From Clostridiales bacterium (GTDB lineage Bacteria; Bacillota; Clostridia; Oscillospirales; QAMX01), in NCBI GenBank assembly GCA_003149835.1, contig QAMX01000046.1:1-8109 (forward strand): 8,109 nt of DNA. The letters are read 5' to 3'. Both the position numbers and the translations under genes were made by a program. Positions within the stretch are counted from its first letter, which is position 1, and each line of letters starts with the position of its first letter. Below are positions 1 to 6,552 of this stretch, piece by piece. The notes under the pieces are model-generated. The model made no database searches and had not been told where the DNA came from. It saw nothing but the letters and a program-made list of their open reading frames with translations.

Positions 1-156
1 GGCGCGTTTGAAAACCGCGTCGCCGCCGACGGCCTGACGGTTGCCGAAACGGCCGAAAAAATCGCCGCTCTCGCCGGACTGCCGCTCGCCCCGCGCGCCT
101 CATGGCTGCGGCAGCGCTGGAATATCCTCGCGACTCAGTGCGCCGTGATGCGCTGA
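1..156 (+). CDS. C-terminal end of an unidentified protein (5'-truncated)
   Basis: The frame is open from the first base of the window and ends with TGA at 154-156, leaving 51 residues. The fragment starts GAFENRVAADGLTVAETAEK and ends WLRQRWNILATQCAVMR. The GC-rich third positions match the metallophosphoesterase gene downstream, and a strong terminator follows about 60 bases after the stop, which supports this as the true 3' end of a gene. The tail appears helical and soluble, with two tryptophans and one cysteine near the end; no transmembrane segment or recognisable catalytic motif is visible. I do not recognise the family and assign no function. Confidence 0.6.
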   Translation, partial: GAFENRVAADGLTVAETAEKIAALAGLPLAPRASWLRQRWNILATQCAVMR

Positions 157-218
157 GGCCGTCTCATCGCGTCCGGCCGCCGCTTTCGCCCCAAGCCCTT
201 CACGCCGCCGGGGACAGC

Positions 219-261
219 AAGCGCCGGGGCGGCTTGATTCAAACCGTCCCGGCGCTTTTTT
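219..261 (+). terminator. Rho-independent terminator of the left-edge gene
   Basis: AAGCGCCGGG (219-228) pairs with CCCGGCGCTT (248-257). The stem continues inward through a G-T pair and CGG/CCG (230-232 with 244-246). The loop at 233-243 can itself pair TTGA with TCAA. A run of six T covers 256-261. It sits 62 bases after the stop at 156 and separates the truncated gene from the metallophosphoesterase. Confidence 0.85.
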
Positions 262-386
262 GGTGCGCCGCGCCCCAAGGCATTTTCAGAATTGATCTGT
301 CTTGACCCGTGCGCTCCGCGTTTATGAGCCGGTTTTCCGAAAAGCGGCCGCCGGTACCGCAGCCAAAGAAATGAGAGGGGAGCTTT

Positions 387-1535
387 ATGAAACAAAAACC
401 GCTTCGTTTCCGCCCTGACGGCGGGCTGACGATCATGCAGGTCAGCGACCCGCAGGACCTGCATTTCGTCCGCCGCGCCATGATCCAGATGCTCGACGCC
501 GCCTACGACCTGATCCGGCCCGACCTCGTCGTGTTCACCGGCGACAACATTCTGGGCAACCACCTCAACGACGCGCGCTTCGGCAATCGCCGCGCCGTTT
601 TCGACAAAGAGGAGACGTTCCGGCGCATGCGCCGCGCCCTCGCCTATCTCCTCGATCCGCTCGACCGCCGCGGTATCCCGTTTGCTTTCGTCTACGGCAA
701 CCACGACGACATGAACGCGATCAGCAAGGAGCGGCAGGCCACGATCTACGAGCGCTATCCGGGGCTTCGCGGCCTCAACAGAAGCGATCCGCGCGTCGAT
801 ATCGACACCTTCAACCTCCCCATATACGGCTCCGACGGCAAAAAAATCGTCTTCAACCTCTGGATGCTCGATTCGGCGGGACACGACGACGACGGGGAAA
901 ACGCCTATACCTGCGTCTCAGAGCCCACGGTCCGCTGGTATGTCGAGACCTCGGAGCGCTTGAAACGCCAAAACGGCGGCCGCCCCGTGCCTTCGCTGAT
1001 GTTCCAGCACATCCCCGTGCCGGAGATCACCGGGCTTCTGGAAGAAACGGAGGCAGCCGATCCGACAGCCGTCGCCCACGGCGAGAAATTTTATCGCCTC
1101 AATCCGCATCTCGCCCGCGGTACGCTCGGCGAATACCCTCACCCGTGCGCGGAAAACTTCGGGCAGTTTGAAGCGGTCGTCGGGCAGGGCGACGTGCTTG
1201 CCATGGTGTTCGGACACGATCACCGCAACAATTTCGCCGGGCGGCTCCGCGGCGTCGATCTGATCCAAACCTCATGCGCCTCTTTCCGCTGTTACGGCGG
1301 CCGGCTGCGCGGCGTGCGCGTCTTCGAGCTCGATGAAAAACAGCCGGACCGCTACCGGACGTACTGCCTCGCCTATGACGAGCTGATGGGGCGCGGCCTC
1401 CGCGCGCGCCTGCGCTTTTTCTGGGACGCGGACGAGATGGAAAAAAAGAAAGCCGCCGCGCTCAAAGCCGGCGCGGCGCTGCTCGCCGCCGGCGCGGCCG
1501 CGGCGGCCGCTCTGCTCCTACGGCGGAAACGCTGA
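387..1535 (+). CDS. Calcineurin-like metallophosphoesterase, Dcr2-like, with C-terminal membrane tail
   Basis: This 382-residue protein is a predicted metal-dependent phosphoesterase. Metal-site motifs appear in family order: VSDPQDLH (residues 19-26), TGDN (51-54), GNHD (104-107), the His of FQHIP (H208) and GHDH (276-279). The block AAYDLIRPDLVVFTGDNI, the EPTVRWY segment near 180 and the final GHDH region resemble the Dcr2/PAP29-like branch of the family. The canonical first motif D-x-H reads D21-P-Q23 here, so a metal ligand is replaced or supplied by D24 or H26. Residues 357-378 are an Ala/Leu-rich hydrophobic stretch ending in RRKR. With no signal peptide, this suggests a tail-anchored enzyme facing the cytoplasm. 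The start follows AGGGGAG (376-382) at short spacing. The gene stands alone after a terminator; no convincing promoter was found and the substrate is unknown. Confidence 0.9.
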   Translation: MKQKPLRFRPDGGLTIMQVSDPQDLHFVRRAMIQMLDAAYDLIRPDLVVFTGDNILGNHLNDARFGNRRAVFDKEETFRRMRRALAYLLDPLDRRGIPFAFVYGNHDDMNAISKERQATIYERYPGLRGLNRSDPRVDIDTFNLPIYGSDGKKIVFNLWMLDSAGHDDDGENAYTCVSEPTVRWYVETSERLKRQNGGRPVPSLMFQHIPVPEITGLLEETEAADPTAVAHGEKFYRLNPHLARGTLGEYPHPCAENFGQFEAVVGQGDVLAMVFGHDHRNNFAGRLRGVDLIQTSCASFRCYGGRLRGVRVFELDEKQPDRYRTYCLAYDELMGRGLRARLRFFWDADEMEKKKAAALKAGAALLAAGAAAAAALLLRRKR

Positions 1536-1611
1536 ACCAAACGACAAAAGGAACAGACGGGTCAGGAGACTCAAAGAGCTCCCTCATCGTATGGTCAAAC
1601 GTAAAAGGGTT

Positions 1612-1643
1612 GTCTCAGCATGAAAACGCCTCGTTTTTGGGAC
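1612..1643. other. Two-part hairpin upstream of the MFS gene
   Basis: GTCTCA (1612-1617) pairs with TGGGAC (1638-1643, one G-T pair). After a GCATG bulge, AAAACG (1623-1628) pairs with CGTTTT (1632-1637) around a CCT loop. The hairpin lies 61 bases before the transporter start in a relatively AT-rich 169-base gap. No T-run follows, so it does not look like a terminator. It could be a leader structure. The GGGTTGTCTCA stretch also recalls some insertion-sequence ends, but no second end or transposase is present. Confidence 0.45.
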
Positions 1644-1704
1644 TATATTGCCAAACAAGCAGACTCATAATTCGTACAGAAAAGGCAGGGCTTTTTGACT
1701 TTTT

Positions 1705-2961
1705 ATGGATCAGATGAATTACAAACGGACAAAATACGCCTGTTATTTTACCTACCTTGCAATGTCTTCGGTATTCAGCTTGCCGCCGCTGTTGTTTGCA
1801 ACGTTCAGGGAAATGTATGGAATCTCCTATACGCTCCTCGGGACGCTCGTGCTCGTAAACTTCTGCACGCAGCTGGGAATCGACTTGATTTTCAGTTTTT
1901 TCAGCCGGCATTTTAACATCCACAAAACCATTCGCCTGATGCCGCTTCTTACGGCGGCGGGCTTGTGTGTTTACGCTTCTATTCCTCTGCTGTTTCCGCA
2001 GTATGCCTATGCGGGGCTGGTCGCCGGCACCGTGCTCTTTTCCGTCGCGGCAGGGCTCGCCGAGGTGCTTGTCAGCCCGACCGTCGCGGCATTGCCTTCT
2101 GATACCTCTGAAAAAGATCTCAGTATGCTTCACTCGCTTTACGGCTACGGTTTTGTCGGCGTCGTGCTGGTCAGCACATTATTCCTCAATTTTGTGGGGA
2201 ACCAATACTGGATGTATTTGACCTTTTTCTGGGCCGTATTGCCGGTCATTGCCTCTGTTTTGTTGATGACCGCAAAGCTTCCCGATATGAATATGGAACA
2301 GAGCGAAGCAAAGGCCGTTCACTCGAAATACCGAACAAAGAGCATTCTCCTCTGTATGGCCTGTATCTTCCTGGGCGCCTGCGCGGAAAACACCATGTCG
2401 AACTGGATATCCGTCTATACTGAAAAGGCGTTACATATGCCGAAGGTATGGGGAGATATTTTCGGTATGTCGCTCTTTGCCATCCTGCTCGCTCTTACCA
2501 GAACCGCCTATGCGAAATTCGGGAAAAACATTTCCCGTGTGCTGATGATGAGCATGGTCGGATCCATCGTATGCTATCTCATCGTCGCATTTTCCCCCAA
2601 CGCCGTTGTCTCCCTGGTCGCCTGCGTCGCAGTCGGCGTCTGCACCGCTATGCTTTGGCCCGGAACGCTGATTTTGATGGAAGAAAAGGTGCCTGCGGCG
2701 GGCGTCGCCGCTTACGCGCTTATGGCCGCCGGCGGGGACTTCGGCGCATCCTTTGCCCCTCAAACGCTTGGAATTATTGTCGATAAAATCCCTGCCGCCG
2801 AATGGGCGGCAACGCTTGGCAATACCTTGTCGCTGACGCCCGAGCAGATCGGCTTCAAGGCCGGAATGCTGATGGCCGCCGTCTTCCCGCTGTTCGGCGC
2901 GCTTCTTTTGGCTTATATGAAAAAGCATTTCAGAAAAAACAGCGTCGAAATCAATCGTTGA
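1705..2961 (+). CDS. Major facilitator superfamily transporter (12 TM, sugar-permease-like)
   Basis: This 418-residue integral membrane protein has twelve hydrophobic segments in two groups of six, split by a hydrophilic loop at about residues 190-212. That is the size and layout of an MFS transporter. The first half holds a motif-A-like loop (SRHFNIHKTIR, 67-77) and the block SDTSEKDLSMLHSLYGYG (132-149). The latter, and the GGDFGASFAP segment (343-352), resemble fucose-permease-type sugar or small-solute carriers; the substrate cannot be named. An in-frame TGA at 1696-1698 rules out any longer start. ATG 1705 has only a distant AAGGCAGGG (1682-1690, 14-base gap), and ATG 1714 is the alternative. 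The gene is visibly less GC-rich, with more TTT, ATT and AAA codons than its neighbours, which hints at separate acquisition. It appears monocistronic, with its own terminator at 3131-3171. Confidence 0.9.
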   Translation: MDQMNYKRTKYACYFTYLAMSSVFSLPPLLFATFREMYGISYTLLGTLVLVNFCTQLGIDLIFSFFSRHFNIHKTIRLMPLLTAAGLCVYASIPLLFPQYAYAGLVAGTVLFSVAAGLAEVLVSPTVAALPSDTSEKDLSMLHSLYGYGFVGVVLVSTLFLNFVGNQYWMYLTFFWAVLPVIASVLLMTAKLPDMNMEQSEAKAVHSKYRTKSILLCMACIFLGACAENTMSNWISVYTEKALHMPKVWGDIFGMSLFAILLALTRTAYAKFGKNISRVLMMSMVGSIVCYLIVAFSPNAVVSLVACVAVGVCTAMLWPGTLILMEEKVPAAGVAAYALMAAGGDFGASFAPQTLGIIVDKIPAAEWAATLGNTLSLTPEQIGFKAGMLMAAVFPLFGALLLAYMKKHFRKNSVEINR

Positions 2962-3130
2962 GCGGCGCGGCCGCGGCGGCAAACACACGCGCCCCATACG
3001 GCCGCTGAAATCCGCCCGATCTTCTGCGCGAAGGAAAAAAAGAAACCCACCTCCGCATCAAACAACTGAATCCAGCCGTCAAGGCGACCGGCGCAGAAGC
3101 AGTATGCCTGTGTCCGTTTCCGGGTAGTCA

Positions 3131-3171
3131 GGGGGAACAACAGCCTAAAACGCTGTCGTTCCCCCTTTTTT
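3131..3171 (+). terminator. Strong rho-independent terminator after the MFS gene
   Basis: GGGGGAAC (3131-3138) pairs with GTTCCCCC (3158-3165). An A/C mismatch follows, then ACAGC (3140-3144) pairs with GCTGT (3152-3156) around the loop CTAAAAC. Six T follow at 3166-3171. The T-run is only on the + strand, so it ends transcription coming from the transporter side. Confidence 0.9.
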
Positions 3172-3246
3172 ATGGGAATCAAAATCCAGCAGAGCCGTAC
3201 CGCTCCCGATCGAGCGAAAAAGCATGAGCATGAACGTTGGAGACGG

Positions 3247-3355
3247 GCGAGCGGGCGCTCCTTCCATTTCGACAGACTGCCGCCGTATGCAGATTTGCGC
3301 TTCGTTTGTTTTCTCCCTGCGCAAATCGGCCGGCGAGCGCTTCTCCCGCCCTCGC
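3247..3355. repeat. Long imperfect inverted repeat (possible structured RNA or dispersed element)
   Basis: Three nested pairings share one centre: GCGAG (3247-3251) with CTCGC (3351-3355), GCGCTC (3255-3260) with GAGCGC (3335-3340), and a perfect 9-mer GATTTGCGC (3292-3300) with GCGCAAATC (3319-3327) around an 18-base T-rich loop. CTTTT follows on the + strand. The arms are unequal in length (about 31 and 7 bases between the inner two pairings), so this is not a simple terminator. Function unknown. Confidence 0.45.
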
Positions 3356-3526
3356 TTTTCAGGCTGACGCCGCGCCCAACACGCGCCCAAGTAAGCCGCA
3401 GACCTTTTACAGAGCATTCCCTTTCCCGTCCCGCCGGGTTCAAAGACCTCAAAAGCGGCGGCGGCCCTCCGGTTTCGCGCCGCGGTTGAAAGGCTCGCGG
3501 CATCGTCCCCTGCCCCGTACCTGTGT

Positions 3527-4288
3527 TCAGCGGATATCGCGCCGCATATTCCAGCGAAATACGGCTGCGGCGACGGCCCATGTCAGCGCCGCCGACGCTG
3601 TCACGACGGCGAGCGACACCCAGACGCCGTCGGGCGTGCCGGTTGCCGCCCCGCGCGCCGCGCGCACGGCATGATAAAACGGCAGCGACAGACAGACGCG
3701 GCGCAGCGTGCCTCCGATCGCCTCCACGTCCATCCAGATGCCGCCGAGCACCGAGGCGGCGGTAATCAGCAGCGACGACACCGGCGGCCCGCTCTTGTCG
3801 CTGAACAGCGTGCCGAGCAAAACGCCGAGGCCGATGAACAGGAATGCGGCCGGAATCAGCGACAGCGCCGACAGCGCCATACCGCCTAAGCTGAACGCCG
3901 TTCCCGACGCCGCGGCGACGGCGGCGGAAACCGCAAACGTCACGGCGCACTGCGCCAGGCCGACGGCGAGCAGCGGGAGCGCGTATCCGCAGAGATACTC
4001 CCATGCCGTCAGCGGCGAGGCGTACAGCCGCAGCAGAAAGGCCGACGAGCGGTCCTTTGACACCTGCAAGCAGGCAAACAGCATCAGGAATGTAAAGCCG
4101 AAAACCAGAATCCCCGGCGCGAGGCTGGCGATCTGAAACGTCGCCACCTGCGCCTCGCCGGGCAGACTCGCGTTGATCACCGTCATCATCAGCAGCATCA
4201 GCACCGGCAGCGCGATACAGAACAGATAGCTCAGCGGGTCGCGCAGCAGCTCCCTGGCGTTGCGGCCGGCAAACAGTCTACTTCTCAC
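3527..4288 (-). CDS. ABC-2 type transporter permease
   Basis: This 253-residue membrane subunit is the likely partner of the adjacent ATPase. Six hydrophobic segments fall near residues 20-38, 55-75, 100-125, 138-160, 170-187 and 222-245, the usual ABC-2 (DrrB/NodJ-like) count and length. The GGIWMDVEAIGG block (182-193) followed by LPFYHAV (202-208) is typical of the family. The start chosen is GTG at 4288, preceded by GGAGGGAGGG on the coding strand; an upstream ATG at 4330 would run 53 bases into the ATPase gene without a better site. The GTG overlaps the ATPase end by 11 bases, suggesting translational coupling. As last gene of the AbrB-ATPase-permease operon it probably forms a homodimeric exporter; the substrate could be a drug, lipid or peptide. 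No clear terminator follows it. Confidence 0.88.
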   Translation of the reverse strand: MRSRLFAGRNARELLRDPLSYLFCIALPVLMLLMMTVINASLPGEAQVATFQIASLAPGILVFGFTFLMLFACLQVSKDRSSAFLLRLYASPLTAWEYLCGYALPLLAVGLAQCAVTFAVSAAVAAASGTAFSLGGMALSALSLIPAAFLFIGLGVLLGTLFSDKSGPPVSSLLITAASVLGGIWMDVEAIGGTLRRVCLSLPFYHAVRAARGAATGTPDGVWVSLAVVTASAALTWAVAAAVFRWNMRRDIR

Positions 4289-5015
4289 GGCGTTTCCCTC
4301 CCTCCGCGATGGCGATAAACGCGTCCTCAAAGCTCTGTGCTCCCGTCTGCGCTTTCAGCTCCGCCGCCGTGCCGAACGCCCGCAGCGACCCGCTCGCCAT
4401 CACCGCGATGCGGTCGGCGAGCGCCTCGGCCTCTTCCAGATAGTGCGTGGTCAGAATGACCGTCCGTTTGCCCTTCATCGATTCGATCAGCCGCCAAAGC
4501 TCGCGCCGCGCCAAAACGTCCAGGCCGAGCGTCGGTTCGTCGAGAAACAGCACCTTCGGCTCGGTAATCAGCGCCATGGCGATGCTCAGCCGCCGCTGCC
4601 AGCCGCCGGACAGCGTTTTGGCCCGCGTATGCGCCCACTCGCCGAGCGAGAAAGCGTCGATGATTCCGTCGGCCCGCCGCCGCGCCTCCCTCCTGTCCGA
4701 GCCGTAGATCCCCGCCAAAAATACGAGGTTCTCCCGCACCGTCAGGTTCGGCGCCACCGCCGTCTCCTGCGGGGAGAGGTTGATCAGCGGCTTGACGCGC
4801 GCCGGCTCGGAAACGACGCTGCGCCCGAAAATGCGCGCGTCGCCGCCGCTCGGGCGGCACAGGCACGAGAGCATACGGATCGTCGTGGTCTTGCCCGCGC
4901 CGTTGACGCCGAGCAGCGCCGCCAGCTCGCCCTCCCCGACCGCCAGATTCAGCCCCTCCACAGCCCTGCGGCCGCGGAACGACTTTTCCAGTCCGATCGT
5001 CTCAATCGCGGTCAT
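4278..5015 (-). CDS. ABC transporter ATP-binding protein (DrrA/CcmA-like)
   Basis: This 245-residue nucleotide-binding subunit powers the adjacent permease. All hallmarks are present in order: Walker A GVNGAGKTT (36-44), Q-loop Gln at 83 in LSPQETA, signature LSGGW (135-139), Walker B VLFLDE (155-160), D-loop LGLD and H-loop His191 in TTHYLEEAE. The LSPQE and TTHYLEEAEAL blocks are typical of ABC-2 exporter ATPases of the daunorubicin-resistance and antibiotic-transport type. The start is ATG 5015, preceded by GGAGGGAGAG on the coding strand; residues encoded upstream to 5147 are Arg/Cys-rich and belong to the AbrB gene read in another frame. The gene overlaps the AbrB end by 14 bases and the permease start by 11, so all three are likely translated as a coupled unit. 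Confidence 0.93.
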   Translation of the reverse strand: MTAIETIGLEKSFRGRRAVEGLNLAVGEGELAALLGVNGAGKTTTIRMLSCLCRPSGGDARIFGRSVVSEPARVKPLINLSPQETAVAPNLTVRENLVFLAGIYGSDRREARRRADGIIDAFSLGEWAHTRAKTLSGGWQRRLSIAMALITEPKVLFLDEPTLGLDVLARRELWRLIESMKGKRTVILTTHYLEEAEALADRIAVMASGSLRAFGTAAELKAQTGAQSFEDAFIAIAEGGKRREK

Positions 5016-5241
5016 GTTTCTTCTCTCCCTCCGGCCTCTCCTGCGCGGCGAAAATTGCGCCGGCAAAGTCGAGAAAATCCTGATTCTGCACCAGCGCGAT
5101 GCCGCGCTCCCTGTCGGCCAGCAGCAGCAGCGTGTCGCCCGGCTCAATCGAAAAAATCTCCCGCGCCCCCTTGGGAATCACGATCTGTCCCTTTTCGCCG
5201 ACCTTGACGGTGGCGATAAATTTACCCTCCGGCATTTTCAT
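5002..5241 (-). CDS. AbrB/MazE/SpoVT-family swapped-hairpin DNA-binding protein
   Basis: This 79-residue protein is a predicted transcription regulator. Residues 8-52 form an AbrB-type swapped-hairpin beta barrel: FIATVKVGEKGQIVIPKGAR, then a short helix, then IEPGDTLLLLADRERGIALV. The GQIVIPKGAR core is the family signature. The remaining ~25 residues are charged and end EGEKKHDRD; they are too short for the sensory domain of SpoVT. The ATG at 5241 has AGGAGG nine bases upstream on the coding strand; Met3 is a less well spaced alternative. It is the first gene of an operon with an ABC ATPase and permease, so it probably controls exporter expression and its own. An antitoxin role (MazE-like) is unlikely because no toxin gene follows. 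Confidence 0.9.
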   Translation of the reverse strand: MKMPEGKFIATVKVGEKGQIVIPKGAREIFSIEPGDTLLLLADRERGIALVQNQDFLDFAGAIFAAQERPEGEKKHDRD

Positions 5242-5298
5242 CTGTTGCTTCCTCCTGTTTTCCGCCGCCGCGGCAGGCGGCCTGATTTTGTTTGTGCC

Positions 5299-5334
5299 GG
5301 TATTTTTGGTATGATTAGTATGAAATGTATAACT
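5299..5334. repeat. Four consecutive 9-nt GTAT units (candidate operator)
   Basis: Read on the + strand, four back-to-back nonamers are GGTATTTTT, GGTATGATT, AGTATGAAA and TGTATAACT. GTAT is kept at the same position in each and the following base is T, G, G or A. They start 2-3 bases after the predicted transcription start of the AbrB operon (about 5336) and fill the first ~38 bases of its leader. A further GTAT lies within the palindrome AGTATACT (5343-5350) at the -10 box, almost in phase (17 bases on). Regular spacing suggests cooperative binding of a small regulator, possibly the AbrB-like protein. Confidence 0.5.
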
Positions 5335-5342
5335 TTTCTTAT

Positions 5343-5371
5343 AGTATACTCTTTTTCCCTTTTTCTGTCAA
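5343..5371 (-). promoter_or_regulatory. Sigma-A promoter of the AbrB-ABC operon
   Basis: On the minus strand a perfect -35 TTGACA (5366-5371) is separated by exactly 17 bases from TATACT (5343-5348), a 5/6 match to the -10 consensus. The spacer is purine-rich. Transcription should start near 5336, giving a leader of about 95 bases before ATG 5241. The -10 box lies in the 8-base palindrome AGTATACT. Confidence 0.85.
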
Positions 5372-5405
5372 GGTGGAGCGCAAACACGCTTTTCAAAAAT
5401 ACCCG

Positions 5406-5450
5406 AAAATGCAATGCGTGCCGGCGGAAATACCGCCGGCACGCATTGCA
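5406..5450 (-). terminator. Terminator of the MarR-SufC-SufB operon
   Basis: A perfect 18-bp inverted repeat, TGCAATGCGTGCCGGCGG (5410-5427) with its complement at 5433-5450, encloses an AAATA loop. Read on the minus strand it is followed by TTTT (5409-5406). It lies about 110 bases downstream of the sufB stop and just before the -35 box of the next operon, so it probably insulates the two. The T-run is short, but the stem is exceptionally stable. Confidence 0.8.
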
Positions 5451-5539
5451 GAAGATAGTCTGTTTTCCCGGGCCCGGTTACCGTACGCCCTTTAAGCAAA
5501 CGGCGGCGCTTTCAGCGGCCCGCAGAGAGGCGTCAGTGT

Positions 5540-5558
5540 CCGCGCCTTTTCGGCGCGG
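5540..5558. other. Hairpin abutting the sufB stop codon
   Basis: CCGCGCC (5540-5546) and GGCGCGG (5552-5558) form a perfect 7-bp stem with a 5-base loop, directly adjoining the TAA stop of sufB (5559-5561). No T-run follows on the minus strand, so it is more likely a 3'-end stability or processing element than the terminator, which is the larger hairpin at 5406-5450. Confidence 0.5.
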
Positions 5559-6518
5559 TTATTTCAGAAAGCCGCGGATGATCTCCGCCTCCGCTTCCTC
5601 GCGGGAGAGCCCCAGCGTCATCAGCTTGGTGATCTGCTCTCCGGCGATTTTGCCGATCGCCGCCTCGTGAATCAGCGACGCATCCACATGATTGGCGCTG
5701 ATCTCCGGAATCGCGCGGACGCGGCCGCCGTCCATGATGATGGCGTCGCACTCGGAATGGCCGGTGCAGGCGTTGTTGCCGTCGATTTTCGCCGTAAAGA
5801 CCTGCTCGGATTCGCCCTTCGCCACCGAGCGGGAGACGACGTCGGCGCTGCAATCCGCTCCGTTCAGCGTCACCTCGAACTCGGTTTCGGCGCGCTGGCG
5901 TCCGCTGGTCATCAGCTTTTCCCGGATCACGAGGCGGGCGCGGTCTTTGAGTTCGCCCTTAGTGACGCGCTTGGTAGAATCCACGCCCTCGATCTGTACC
6001 GTCTCCATTTCGAGGCTGCCGTCCTCCTCGATATAGACGGCCGTCACCGGATTCAGCACCCGTTGGCCGCTGCCGTTTCCCTCTCCGTAGTGTTTTTCGG
6101 TATAGCGCACTTTTGCGCCTTTGCCGACATGGAAGGTGTGGATCCCGTCGTGCTGCGAGAGGTGCGTCCCGTCGTTGTGGATGCCGCAGCCGGCGACGAT
6201 ATCGACGTCGGCGCCTTCTCCGATGTAAAAGTCGTTGTAGACGACGTCGGCAAACCCGCTTTCATCCACCACCACCGGGATGTGGACGAATTCCCCTTTT
6301 GTGCCCGGACGGACAAAAATCTCGATTCCCTGTCCGTTTGCCTTCGGCTTGATCTCGATATTTTTGGTGCTGCGCCGGCCTGCGCTCGCCCCGTCGACAC
6401 GGAAGTTATAGGCGCCCTCCGGCGCTTCCGACAGCCCCGCGACGATATTCAAAAGTCTCCGAACGATCGACGGCTTTTCAGCGGCCTGTCCGGTTTGAAC
6501 CGTATCCTTTCCCATCAT
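5559..6518 (-). CDS. sufB: SufB/SufD-family iron-sulfur cluster scaffold (minimal SmsB-type)
   Basis: This 319-residue cytosolic protein is the predicted scaffold on which Fe-S clusters are built with the SufC ATPase encoded just upstream. It is a SufB/SufD beta-helix core: HNDGTH and HDGIHTFHVGKGAKVRYTEK lie around residues 114-141. Near the C-terminus, NACTGHSECDAI and LIHEAAIGKI followed by GLSREEAEAEIIRGFL match the SufB end, where the His-Glu pair (284-285) aligns with the essential EHE region of E. coli SufB. Cysteines at 223, 251 and 257 are possible ligands. At about 320 residues it is much shorter than E. coli SufB (about 495), having only a short N-terminal part. ATG 6518 is chosen because GGGAAAGG (6525-6532) is well placed for it; ATG 6524 abuts that site, and ATG 6515 is also possible. 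No sufD, sufS or sufU gene is adjacent. Confidence 0.9.
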   Translation of the reverse strand: MMGKDTVQTGQAAEKPSIVRRLLNIVAGLSEAPEGAYNFRVDGASAGRRSTKNIEIKPKANGQGIEIFVRPGTKGEFVHIPVVVDESGFADVVYNDFYIGEGADVDIVAGCGIHNDGTHLSQHDGIHTFHVGKGAKVRYTEKHYGEGNGSGQRVLNPVTAVYIEEDGSLEMETVQIEGVDSTKRVTKGELKDRARLVIREKLMTSGRQRAETEFEVTLNGADCSADVVSRSVAKGESEQVFTAKIDGNNACTGHSECDAIIMDGGRVRAIPEISANHVDASLIHEAAIGKIAGEQITKLMTLGLSREEAEAEIIRGFLK

Positions 6519-6524
6519 GACCAT

Positions 6525-6532
6525 CCTTTCCC
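6525..6532 (-). promoter_or_regulatory. Ribosome binding site deciding the sufB start
   Basis: GGGAAAGG on the minus strand directly abuts ATG 6524, leaving no spacing for it. It lies 6 bases before ATG 6518 and 9 before ATG 6515. Initiation at one of the two internal ATGs is therefore favoured. Confidence 0.55.
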
Positions 6533-6552
6533 GATGTGCGCGGCGTGTTCAA

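Larger units (their letters stand above)
2962..3526. other. 565-base gene-free convergent region
   Basis: This lies between the + strand MFS stop and the minus-strand permease stop. It holds a strong + strand terminator (3131-3171) about 170 bases after the MFS stop and a long imperfect inverted repeat (3247-3355). Several frames are open in both directions, but none has a good ribosome binding site, a recognisable domain or consistent composition, so I call no gene. It may be a long 3' untranslated region, a small-RNA locus or a dispersed repeat copy. Confidence 0.6.

Noticed and set aside
302..328. TTGACC...TATGAG as a promoter for the metallophosphoesterase
   Set aside because: The spacing is 15 bases or less and the -10 match is poor. 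I do not call it.
135..884. 249-codon open frame on the minus strand at the left
   Set aside because: Antisense to the metallophosphoesterase and across its terminator; no domain.
3145..3417. 90-codon open frame on the minus strand in the convergent gap
   Set aside because: No Shine-Dalgarno site precedes it, no domain is recognisable, and it ends inside the loop region of the MFS terminator. It would only become of interest if the segment is a repeated element.
3451..3483. GCGGCG/CGCCGC stem followed by TTTT on the minus strand, as terminator of the ABC operon
   Set aside because: The stem is only 6 bp around a 17-base loop in very GC-rich sequence, and the T-run is four bases. Not distinguishable from chance.
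2913..4004. 363-codon open frame on the minus strand through the intergenic gap and permease
   Set aside because: It overlaps the permease in another frame, has no suitable ribosome binding site and an Arg-rich low-complexity start. The part crossing the gap has no domain I recognise.
4260..5207. 315-codon open frame on the + strand
   Set aside because: It is antisense to the ABC ATPase and AbrB genes, Arg/Pro-rich and domainless; a shadow frame.
5468..5477. Palindrome CCGGGCCCGG
   Set aside because: Short GC-only palindrome in a GC-rich genome with no partner features; no function can be argued.
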